DNA of 6,486 nucleotides from an uncultured Mailhella sp. (GCA_910577155.1 CAJTMS010000073.1:1-6486), one strand, 5' to 3'; positions 1 to 5,437 are shown, counted from the first letter of the stretch. The notes: a model not told the origin generated them from the sequence alone. Made by a program: numbers and translations.

Positions 1-5
1 TTTCT

Positions 6-191
6 ATGGATTGCACAGAAGCATACAAGGAACACATCATGTATTCTTTCAATGGCTTTTGCAAAGTCGTCATACGCTATGCCGCCATCAACGCATGGCG
101 CGACAGGAACAGGCGGCGGCAAAAAGAAATATCCTTTGATAAGTACATAGTGAAATTCGTGTTGTTTCGTCTTTGTGTGAAAGTGGCTTAA
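6..191 (+). pseudogene. Truncated sigma-70-like factor fragment of a conjugative element
   Basis: The first 45 or so residues (MDCTEAYKEHIMYSFNGFCK, then VVIRYAAINAW and RRRQKEISFD) recall the N-terminus of small sigma-70-like proteins in clostridial conjugative elements, where an F/Y-CK-VIR stretch precedes a basic patch and an EISFD-type segment. In the family I would expect about 100 further residues, including region 4 helix-turn-helix. Here the frame changes to unrelated hydrophobic residues after about residue 48 and stops at 61. I read this as a gene cut by insertion or deletion near 140-150. The frame is also open to the left edge, so the start at 6 is not certain, and no ribosome binding site can be judged. 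The family match is from memory of its pattern and is moderate. Confidence 0.45.
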
Positions 192-257
192 AATCAAGGG
201 ATTTTAGAGATTTTTGTATTTTGTCTGGTAGTTGATTTACCGTCTTTGTTCGTCTTT
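166..257. repeat. Short direct repeats TTCGTCTTT / CGTCTTTGT
   Basis: TTCGTCTTT occurs at 166-174 and 249-257, and CGTCTTTGT at 168-176 and 241-249. They lie in the non-coding stretch between the broken sigma-like frame and the terminator, close to the proposed element edge. They could be recombinase or accessory-protein contacts, or chance repeats in T-rich DNA. Confidence 0.25.
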
Positions 258-291
258 CTTTAATAAAAATATGTCAAATTGTATGTCAGCT

Positions 292-326
292 AAAAAGACT
301 ATCAGCAGTTTGCCGGTAGTCTTTTT
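292..326 (-). terminator. Rho-independent terminator of the DUF6076-like gene, probably bidirectional
   Basis: AAAAAGACTA (292-301) pairs perfectly with TAGTCTTTTT (317-326). The stem continues inward through 302-306 with 312-316 (one G-T pair and one A-C mismatch) and leaves a 5-nt loop. It lies 20 nt past the stop of the leftward gene at 347. Read leftward the stem ends in TTTTT, as expected of an intrinsic terminator. Because the outer stem is A5/T5, it should also work rightward and insulate the gene from the broken sigma gene. Confidence 0.8.
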
Positions 327-346
327 GGTTGTAATATTCAAGATAA

Positions 347-1459
347 TCATTTATTCAAATTTTGCTTAAACTCTTCTAATATTATGTTTCTTTGGCTATC
401 TGTTTGAGCATTATCATATTTTTGTTGAAAATCATCACGGATTACAGACATTTTGTTTTTCCAGTCTTCATATTGCCTTGTTTGTTCTGGTGTTCTCAAT
501 CCACTTTTTTTAGACGGATACCATTTATTTCTGTTTTTTAACGCATTTATATATGTTTTTTGAATTGGAGATTGATTATCTTTATATTTTTTTTGTGCTG
601 CAACCTGCTGACAAGTCATGTTTATATTTGGCAATTTATTACTACAATATCTTGCAGGTTTATTTGGATTGAATATAAAGTATTTTCCGCAATTTTCACA
701 TCGTTTAAGATAAGTTCCAATTTGAGCTATTTTAAAAATTTCACAATTAAAAGCGTCTTCAAGAGAATTAAATTTATATCCGTTGATTACATATAGATGT
801 TTTTGGATAAATTCTTGTCTTTGTGGTTCTTTTTCAATGTAACTATCATTTATGGATGGGTCATTGTCGGAATTAAAAGGTGGATTAAAAAAATGACTTC
901 CACCAGTGTGCTTTTCATAATCAGTTGGATGAATAATTGCAACTTCATTAAAATGGAAAGATTGATTATAGCGGTGGTTTAATCGGCACATTGGAGAAAA
1001 ACCATCTATAAAAAATTTGTTATCTATATCAAATATTTCATAGACTTTATCTTGAATTATTTTTTGCCAATATAAATAATCATAGTTACTTTTGCTTTGA
1101 ATAGCATTTTTATCCAATTCTGATACAAAGAAAAAAGGTTCATATGGAGATTGAAAATACAGATAAGCACTAAGTTCCGCAATCCACCATATTTCGCCGT
1201 TGTCAATGCCACAAAGTTTAAAATCTGGAAAATCCTTTTTGATTTCTGTTTCAATTTCAGCGGACTCCATTTCTTCAAATTTTTGTTCGGATTTTTGAAT
1301 AAATCGGCGTATTTTACGTCTAAGAATATCATATTCAGAAAAATCACTATTAACAAAACTTAATAAGGGCTGAAATAATTCTGTAATCATAGCATTAGAA
1401 TCATCAGTGTTATATTGAATTATTTTTTGATTTGTAATATCAAAATTATAAAGATACAT
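347..1459 (-). CDS. DUF6076-like protein with a C-terminal zinc finger; element cargo
   Basis: Function unknown. The protein is 370 residues from ATG at 1459-1457, preceded by GGAGGT (1472-1467) with 7-nt spacing; this decides against the in-frame GTG 15 nt upstream, which lies within that ribosome binding site. The N-terminal two thirds are rich in aromatic and acidic residues with no transmembrane segment or signal peptide. A four-cysteine cluster follows: C254 and C257 (RCENCGKYF), C272 (RYCSN) and C283 (TCQQVAAQKKYK). The spacing fits a zinc ribbon of the CGNR/DUF6076 kind, which points to nucleic-acid binding. The last 75 residues are highly charged and probably helical. It has its own promoter (1566-1538) and terminator (326-292), points away from the replication operon and is visibly more AT-rich and K/N/I-rich than it. 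That is the pattern of a horizontally acquired cargo gene. A defence or regulatory role is possible but is inference only. Confidence 0.85.
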   Translation of the reverse strand: MYLYNFDITNQKIIQYNTDDSNAMITELFQPLLSFVNSDFSEYDILRRKIRRFIQKSEQKFEEMESAEIETEIKKDFPDFKLCGIDNGEIWWIAELSAYLYFQSPYEPFFFVSELDKNAIQSKSNYDYLYWQKIIQDKVYEIFDIDNKFFIDGFSPMCRLNHRYNQSFHFNEVAIIHPTDYEKHTGGSHFFNPPFNSDNDPSINDSYIEKEPQRQEFIQKHLYVINGYKFNSLEDAFNCEIFKIAQIGTYLKRCENCGKYFIFNPNKPARYCSNKLPNINMTCQQVAAQKKYKDNQSPIQKTYINALKNRNKWYPSKKSGLRTPEQTRQYEDWKNKMSVIRDDFQQKYDNAQTDSQRNIILEEFKQNLNK

Positions 1460-1533
1460 CTGTTTTACCTCCACAAAAGAGAACTATATAAAATTATAAA
1501 AAACATATATTTCTCATAGTACGATTCTTTATC

Positions 1534-1562
1534 TTGTATTATAGCGCAATTTCATGTAAAAT
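1534..1562 (+). promoter_or_regulatory. Promoter of the replication operon
   Basis: The plus strand has -35 TTGTAT (1534-1539), a 17-nt spacer and -10 TAAAAT (1557-1562), so a start near 1569 is expected, about 60 nt upstream of ATG 1629. The two -35 boxes form an 8-bp perfect inverted repeat, CTTGTATT (1533-1540) and AATACAAG (1560-1567). The rightward and leftward promoters therefore occupy the same DNA face to face. No other good promoter is visible before 4610, so this one probably drives 1629-4356. Confidence 0.65.
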
Positions 1563-1566
1563 ACAA
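1538..1566 (-). promoter_or_regulatory. Promoter of the DUF6076-like gene
   Basis: On the minus strand there is a -35 box TTGTAT (1566-1561), a 17-nt spacer and a perfect -10 TATAAT (1543-1538). Transcription should start near 1531, giving a leader of about 70 nt before ATG 1459. Its -35 box overlaps the -10 box of the rightward promoter by two bases, and its -10 box overlaps the rightward -35 box by two bases. Confidence 0.75.
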
Positions 1567-1628
1567 GCATAGACGAACTATATAAAAAATAAATAACACA
1601 TAGTTCATAATGGAAAGGAGAGAAAAAG

Positions 1629-1823
1629 ATGAATCTGGCAAAAAATAGGAATCAAGATGGCGTGTTAATTACATTGACACAGGCTTGTCAGGAATCTAAT
1701 TTAGGGGCAACCGCAGTTCGGAAAATTGCGGAAGACAGCGGAGCAGTACGGAAGATAGGAAGAAGCTACAGAATAAAAAAGAGCATATTTTTCGACTATA
1801 TCGAAAAGGTGTATGCTGAATGA
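1629..1823 (+). CDS. Small winged-helix DNA-binding protein, DUF6462/excisionase-like
   Basis: A 64-residue basic protein. Residues 15-58 read as a MerR/excisionase-type winged helix: LTQACQESNL gives the first helix, GATAVRKIAEDSG the turn and recognition helix, VRKIGRSYRIKKS the wing, then a closing helix FFDYIEKVY. It resembles DUF6462-type proteins, which often stand first in replication modules of clostridial elements. Likely roles are excision factor, transcriptional regulator or helper in origin recognition; the sequence does not choose between them. A strong ribosome binding site, AAGGAGAG (1615-1622), sits 6 nt before ATG. Its TGA overlaps the primase ATG (ATGA at 1820-1823), so the two are probably translated together. 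It is the most likely protein to bind the GAACTAT repeats just upstream. Confidence 0.75.
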   Translation: MNLAKNRNQDGVLITLTQACQESNLGATAVRKIAEDSGAVRKIGRSYRIKKSIFFDYIEKVYAE

Positions 1824-2686
1824 GTGGTGATATAATGTCAGATTTCTATGTTCCATCACAGATGAGGAAACACAACAATTTTATATTGTGGAAGTTAGAA
1901 ACGGATGGTAAAGGAAAACAGCGTAAAATTCCATATTCAGCATTATATGATGGCAAGGCAAGTACAACCAACAGCAGGACATGGACAACCTATGAAAACG
2001 CTTTGCAATGCCTTAAATCGGGCAAATACGGCGGTTTGGGGTTCGTTCTGGATAAAGATATTACATTCATTGATTTAGACCATTGCAGGGGCGATAACGG
2101 GGTTTTAACACCATTGGCAGAGAACATAATTAATAATTTCAAAGATACGTTTATTGAAGTATCACAAAGCGGAAACGGATTACATATTTTTGCTTTGGGA
2201 ACAGTAAAAAAAGCAGTAAAGACAAAAGAGATTGAATTATACTCTACAGGACGGTATGCCGCTTTAACTGGCAATGCTATTAATCCTATAGATTTATCAG
2301 AAGCACAACAGAGAATAGATATACTTTATAATTATTGCAACAGAGGAAAAAAGGAAACAGAGAATACAAGGAGGCTTCCACAGTGTGTTTTATTACTGTC
2401 GGAGCGTGAAATTATAGAGAAAGCTGAAAACGGCAGGAATGGACAAGTATTTTCGGACTTATTAAATGGTAATTGGAAATGTCTTGGAATTGGTGACGGC
2501 ACACAATCCAGCGCAGATTTAAAGTTTGCAAATATGCTTGCTTTTTGGTGCGGATGCAGTGAGGGCATTATGCGTGATATATTCAGAAGTTCGGGAATGT
2601 ACAGGAATGAAAGAAAGATGAATCTGGCTATTAAAAAAGCTATTTCGGATTGCCATACCGTATATCGGGGAGGTGGTGGGATGTGA
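1820..2686 (+). CDS. Primase (primase-polymerase, archaeo-eukaryotic type), separate from its helicase
   Basis: Predicted to make primers, and possibly extend them, for replication of the element. The 288-residue protein shows the three archaeo-eukaryotic primase motifs: motif I ITFIDLDHC (metal-binding D85 and D87), motif II SQSGNGLHIF (S117-G118-N119 and H122), and motif III around IELYSTGRYAALTG (E139, R145). Residues 1-160 match the primase domain of phage NrS-1-type polymerases. Residues about 205-275 (FSDLLNGNW, DLKFANMLAFWCG, IFRSSGMYRNERK) match the small helical domain that links primase and helicase in such proteins. In most relatives I know, the helicase follows in the same chain; here the chain stops after a glycine run coded by the next gene's ribosome binding site. 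ATG 1820 is preferred over ATG 1835 because AAAGGTG (1805-1811) lies 8 nt upstream and the start overlaps the previous stop. Confidence 0.88.
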   Translation: MSGDIMSDFYVPSQMRKHNNFILWKLETDGKGKQRKIPYSALYDGKASTTNSRTWTTYENALQCLKSGKYGGLGFVLDKDITFIDLDHCRGDNGVLTPLAENIINNFKDTFIEVSQSGNGLHIFALGTVKKAVKTKEIELYSTGRYAALTGNAINPIDLSEAQQRIDILYNYCNRGKKETENTRRLPQCVLLLSEREIIEKAENGRNGQVFSDLLNGNWKCLGIGDGTQSSADLKFANMLAFWCGCSEGIMRDIFRSSGMYRNERKMNLAIKKAISDCHTVYRGGGGM

Positions 2687-4134
2687 CAGAGGAAAGTATT
2701 GTTGAGTGGCTGAAAATGAAAAACGCAATCAGAACTTATTCGCATGATGACATAGGTTCCGCAAGGTTGTTGTCTGATATATTCAATAAAATGTGTAGAT
2801 ACAATGCTACGGCCAGTGAATGGTATGAATTTAACGGGAAGTATTGGGCGATTGATTTAGGCGGCTTGAAAGTGCGGAACATGACAAAGATTCTGGCGAA
2901 AGCACTTATCAAATATGCAGTGTCGGCATCAGAGGATGATAATAAATATCTGAAATATGCGGCAACATGGAATGAACACCGAAAACGAAATACAATCATC
3001 CAGGATGCAAGGGATCTGAATTTTTTTAAGAATGAAGATTGTGATATTGATATGTATATCCTGAATTGTCTGAATGGCGTTTTAGTGTTGCATCAAGATA
3101 GTGTTGAATTTATCAAGCATGACCCGGATTTGCTATTAACGCAGATTGCGAATGTTCGGTATGATCCGGACAAGCCATGTGAACGGTGGGAAAAATTTGT
3201 TGATGAAGTTATGGAGGGCAATCAAGAGAAAGTCCGTTATCTGCAAAAACTATTCGGCATTTGTCTAACTGGTGATACAAGGCTTGAAAAAATGTGGTTT
3301 TTATTTGGCAGTACAACAAGAAACGGAAAATCTACAATGATTGAAACAATTTCAAATTTGCTAGGAACTTATGCTGTATCAGTCAGGGCAGAAACATTGG
3401 CAATTAAAAATAATACAGACAGCCGGACGGCAAGTCCAGATATTGCAAAACTGGCAGGAAAACGGCTTGCAGTTGCATCAGAACCGCAAAAGAGAATGGC
3501 CTTAGATGTTGCGCTGCTAAAAAGTATGACTGGACGAGATACCATATCGGCAAGATTTTTACATCAGTCCGAGTTCCAGTTTACGCCTTGCTTTAAACTG
3601 ATTTGTAACACAAATTATCTTCCTATTGTCAGTGATACCACTATTTTTAAGTCAGACCGGGTACAGGTTATTTCATTTGACCGACATTTTGCGGAGAGTG
3701 AACAGGATAAAACGCTAAAGAATAAATTATCTACAGGCAATGCATTAAGCGGAATCTTAAACTGGTGTATTTCTGGATGGTTACTTTTTTGTAAAGAGGG
3801 GTTGGACGAGCCGGAGAATATCCGGGCGGCTACAGTGGAATACGCTAATTCCTCTGATAAAATGCAAAACTTTATCAATGACTGCCTTGTGGAGAAAAAA
3901 GGGTGCAATATTGCTATTAAGGATTTATATGAAAAATATGAGGAATGGTGCAACGATAACGGTTTTCATACAGAAAATAAGCGGAATTTTATTGATGATG
4001 TGAAGTCAAAGAACATTTACAAGGCATCCGGAACAGTGAACGGCAAAACGGTTCGCAACATTATCCGGGGGTATGATTTTGCAAGTGAAGATTTTATTGA
4101 AATTGATGAATCAGAGCCATTGCCATTTGATTAG
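2683..4134 (+). CDS. SF3 replicative helicase, P4/D5-like (DUF5906 type)
   Basis: Predicted hexameric DNA helicase that unwinds the element's origin and acts with the primase encoded just upstream. From GTG 2683 it has 483 residues. A D5_N-like region spans about 90-200. The ATPase core has Walker A GSTTRNGKST (209-218), Walker B-like KRLAVASEP (260-268, E267), sensor 1 FKLICNTNYLP (304-314) and a likely arginine finger at R326 before VQVISF. A C-terminal winged-helix-like region (about 380-460) carries SDKMQNFIND and IKDLYEKYEEWC. GTG 2683 is chosen because GGGGAGGTGG (2667-2676) sits 6 nt upstream and the codon overlaps the primase stop by 4 nt. A TTG at 2650 would add 11 residues but lies upstream of that site. 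The chain ends in an acidic tail, DESEPLPFD, resembling the tip of single-strand binding proteins. All ATPase motifs are intact. Confidence 0.9.
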   Translation: MTEESIVEWLKMKNAIRTYSHDDIGSARLLSDIFNKMCRYNATASEWYEFNGKYWAIDLGGLKVRNMTKILAKALIKYAVSASEDDNKYLKYAATWNEHRKRNTIIQDARDLNFFKNEDCDIDMYILNCLNGVLVLHQDSVEFIKHDPDLLLTQIANVRYDPDKPCERWEKFVDEVMEGNQEKVRYLQKLFGICLTGDTRLEKMWFLFGSTTRNGKSTMIETISNLLGTYAVSVRAETLAIKNNTDSRTASPDIAKLAGKRLAVASEPQKRMALDVALLKSMTGRDTISARFLHQSEFQFTPCFKLICNTNYLPIVSDTTIFKSDRVQVISFDRHFAESEQDKTLKNKLSTGNALSGILNWCISGWLLFCKEGLDEPENIRAATVEYANSSDKMQNFINDCLVEKKGCNIAIKDLYEKYEEWCNDNGFHTENKRNFIDDVKSKNIYKASGTVNGKTVRNIIRGYDFASEDFIEIDESEPLPFD

Positions 4135-4149
4135 TGAGAGGTACAGTAT

Positions 4150-4356
4150 ATGGACTATTTCGAGGTATATCGTGAAATTTGGCAGTTTCATAAGCAGTAT
4201 ATTGATAGAATTTGCAATGAGGATGAATTTTGGGAAGCGGTGATTGCTGATGCGGACAAGCTGTACAAAAAGTACGATAATTCACGATTTGCAAAAGATT
4301 TGATACTAGCAGAATTGACAGAGTTTGAGCGGATTGGCAAGGAAGAAAAAACATAG
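4150..4356 (+). CDS. Hypothetical 68-residue acidic protein of the replication operon
   Basis: I do not recognise a named family with certainty, although small proteins of this form are frequent after primase/helicase genes in clostridial elements. It is acidic, predicted wholly helical, and rich in aromatic residues near the start (MDYFEVYREIWQFHKQY), with a central DEFWEAVIADADKLYKKY and a closing RFAKDLILAELTEFERI. No cysteines, membrane segment or catalytic motif are seen. GAGAGGT (4136-4142) lies 7 nt before ATG, and only 15 nt separate it from the helicase stop, so it belongs to the same transcript. A helper of the helicase or primase would fit its position, but nothing in the sequence shows this. 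Confidence 0.72.
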   Translation: MDYFEVYREIWQFHKQYIDRICNEDEFWEAVIADADKLYKKYDNSRFAKDLILAELTEFERIGKEEKT

Positions 4357-4544
4357 TTTGTGCGTGGTGTGCATTTCCTATGGGTTGTATAAAAAAATAA
4401 TTTCTTTAAGGGTTTTACATGGGAAATACATATTTGCACAAATGCAGTAATGATAAGGCTTCCACGGTGTGTGTGATGGCTGCCCCCCCTCTGTGGAAGC
4501 AATAAAGAGTAATGAAAGAGTAAGGAATAGGCTAAGTCACACAC
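4357..4544 (+). other. Gene-free structured region with nested inverted repeats (candidate RNA, origin or oriT)
   Basis: No coding frame is supported between 4357 and 4609. TTTGTGC (4357-4363) pairs with GCACAAA (4436-4442). Inside it, ATTTCCTATG (4373-4382) pairs with CATGGGAAAT (4418-4427), 10 bp with one G-T pair. A second hairpin joins GCTTCCACGG (4458-4467) to CTGTGGAAGC (4491-4500), 10 bp with one G-T pair. Its 23-nt loop holds GTGTGTGA (4469-4476), which is exactly complementary to TCACACAC at 4537-4544, so a pseudoknot is possible. The loop also has a run of seven C (4483-4489). This could be a leader RNA acting on the terminase-like gene, a replication origin or a transfer origin. 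Confidence 0.45.
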
Positions 4545-4609
4545 AAAGGTAACGTCAATTAAAAAAGATTGAATTTTATAATTTTTTTCAGAATGAGAGG
4601 TAATAAATT

Positions 4610-5173
4610 ATGGCAGGAAAAGCACCACAAGGACAACTAACAGAGATGAACCCGGTCAAGGTAAAAGCAATCATCCACAGTTTAAGGGAACTTTACGACA
4701 TGGGGAAGCCGGAAACAAACTTAGAATTGAAAGAAAGGATTGATATGTTTTTCCAGTTTTGCGAGGATTCCAGTGTCAGACCGGGCGTTCAAGCACTTTG
4801 CACGGCATTACATATCAGCAGAACAACGCTTTTTCGTTGGAGTAATGGGGAAGATTGCGACAGGGAGCGGCAGGAAATTGTATCAATGGCAAAAAGTTTC
4901 ATTGACAGTTTTTTAGAACAAGTGACATTAAGCGGTCAAGTATCGCCGCCAGTTGGGATATTCCTCTTAAAGAACTGGTGTTCGTATAAAGACACAGTTT
5001 CCATTGAAGAATCTACGCCACATAAGGAAACAGGGCGTGTCCTGTCTGCTAATGAATTGCCTAAACTTTTCTTAAAAGATTGGGAAGATAAAGGGGAATC
5101 ATTACCGGAGTTATTGGAACGGGCAGAAAAGGAAGAAGAAAGCGGCAGGACGCTTCCTTGTCCTGAAGATTGA
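4610..5173 (+). CDS. Phage small-terminase-like DNA-binding protein
   Basis: A 187-residue protein resembling gp3-type DNA-packaging (small terminase) proteins. These bind packaging sites and hand DNA to the large terminase subunit. Residues 57-78 (RPGVQALCTALHISRTTLFR) form a helix-turn-helix of the 'skip by age, start by rule' packaging type; a helical stretch with AKSFIDSFLEQ follows. SGQVSPPVGIFLLKNWCSYK (108-127) matches the conserved 'G-hN-P-hhhFhLKN-GY-D' segment of that family. The tail from about 140 is acidic and charged (LPELLERAEKEEE). GAGAGGT (4595-4601) stands 8 nt before ATG. No large terminase is visible. In satellites a lone small terminase redirects a helper phage's packaging motor. 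In mobilizable elements similar proteins are found with no known role. The fold assignment is fairly firm; packaging is inference. Confidence 0.65.
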   Translation: MAGKAPQGQLTEMNPVKVKAIIHSLRELYDMGKPETNLELKERIDMFFQFCEDSSVRPGVQALCTALHISRTTLFRWSNGEDCDRERQEIVSMAKSFIDSFLEQVTLSGQVSPPVGIFLLKNWCSYKDTVSIEESTPHKETGRVLSANELPKLFLKDWEDKGESLPELLERAEKEEESGRTLPCPED

Positions 5174-5218
5174 AGCAGGGTATATAAACAATGTTATTGG
5201 AAAGAGAGGTACAGAACA

Positions 5219-5269
5219 ATGCTTTATCTGGCAAGGGCAGAGCCGGAAACAGCGGCAAGGATAATTTGA
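5219..5269 (+). CDS. Possible 16-residue ORF or gene remnant
   Basis: The frame reads MLYLARAEPETAARII and ends in TGA. Its leader, AGAGAGGTACAGAACA before ATG, closely repeats the leader of the 68-residue gene (GAGAGGTACAGTAT) and would be a good ribosome binding site. If the TGA is read through, the frame stays open for 24 more codons, so it may be the start of a longer gene cut by a stop. An overlapping frame at 5191-5307 (38 residues, starting MLLEREVQNN) has a weaker site. Apart from these, 5174-5337 holds nothing I can support. Confidence 0.25.
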   Translation: MLYLARAEPETAARII

Positions 5270-5337
5270 GGAAAGGATCGGCTATTGTGCATTATAAGGA
5301 TGTTTAAAAACCTTTTCAACAAAAGTGTTATTTTATA

Positions 5338-5366
5338 TTGACTATACCTTAAAATGACTGTATAAT
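5338..5366 (+). promoter_or_regulatory. Promoter of the serine recombinase gene
   Basis: The -35 box TTGACT (5338-5343), a 17-nt spacer and a perfect -10 TATAAT (5361-5366) make this the best promoter in the window. Transcription should start near 5373, giving a leader of about 65 nt. TGACTATA (5339-5346), TGACTGTA (5355-5362) and TGACTA (5395-5400) repeat in direct orientation around it, so the recombinase or a regulator may bind here. Confidence 0.8.
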
Positions 5367-5372
5367 AGAAGC

Positions 5373-5398
5373 GTCAATATTACGTTCGTTATTTTGAC
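5373..5398. repeat. 26-bp imperfect palindrome with TT centre: candidate recombinase site or operator
   Basis: The outer arms GTCAA (5373-5377) and TTGAC (5394-5398) are perfect. Inward, AT/AT (5379-5380, 5391-5392) and ACG/CGT (5382-5384, 5387-5389) also pair. The only asymmetric positions are T/T at 5378/5393, 5381/5390 and the centre 5385/5386. Ten of thirteen pairs match. Length, two-base centre and location just upstream of a small serine recombinase all fit the crossover-site pattern of resolvases and invertases. The palindrome also begins at the predicted transcription start, so repression of the gene is equally possible. Confidence 0.5.
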
Positions 5399-5437
5399 TA
5401 CTATATACCATAAAAATTTTTTAAGGAGGTCGGCACA

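Larger units (their letters stand above)
1481..1606. repeat. Repeated GAACTAT half-sites flanking the divergent promoters (candidate operators)
   Basis: The 13-mer GAACTATATAAAA occurs exactly at 1481-1493 and again at 1575-1587. The second copy faces an inverted mate, ACATAGTTC at 1598-1606, matching in 8 of 9 positions. The first faces a weaker one, ATAGTAC at 1516-1522 (6 of 7). One pair thus lies just downstream of each predicted transcription start. They could be operators of the small winged-helix protein at 1629, of an element repressor outside the window, or initiator-binding repeats of a replication origin. Confidence 0.5.

Noticed and set aside
560..982. Two plus-strand open frames inside the DUF6076-like gene
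   Set aside because: Antisense to a gene with promoter, ribosome binding site and terminator; their hydrophobic residues come from complementing Lys/Asn/Glu-rich codons.
1460..1474. GTG at 1474-1472 as the start of the DUF6076-like gene
   Set aside because: It overlaps the GGAGGT at 1472-1467, which is ideally spaced (7 nt) for ATG 1459-1457.
2650..2682. TTG at 2650 as the helicase start
   Set aside because: It lies upstream of the strong site at 2667-2676, and its 11 extra residues come from DNA coding the primase end.
2332..2745. 137-codon open frame on the minus strand, with others at 1990-2274, 3615-3953, 4188-4544, 5455-5751 and 5770-6138
   Set aside because: All lie opposite well-supported genes or the structured gap and show no recognisable motif or convincing ribosome binding site; they read as shadows.
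4554..4582. TATAAT at 4577-4582 as a promoter for the terminase-like gene
   Set aside because: No acceptable -35 box lies 16-18 nt upstream (GTCAAT at 4554-4559), and such A/T words are expected by chance here.
5312..5325. CTTTT/AAAAG hairpin as a terminator before the recombinase
   Set aside because: Only five weak pairs and no clean T-run after it.
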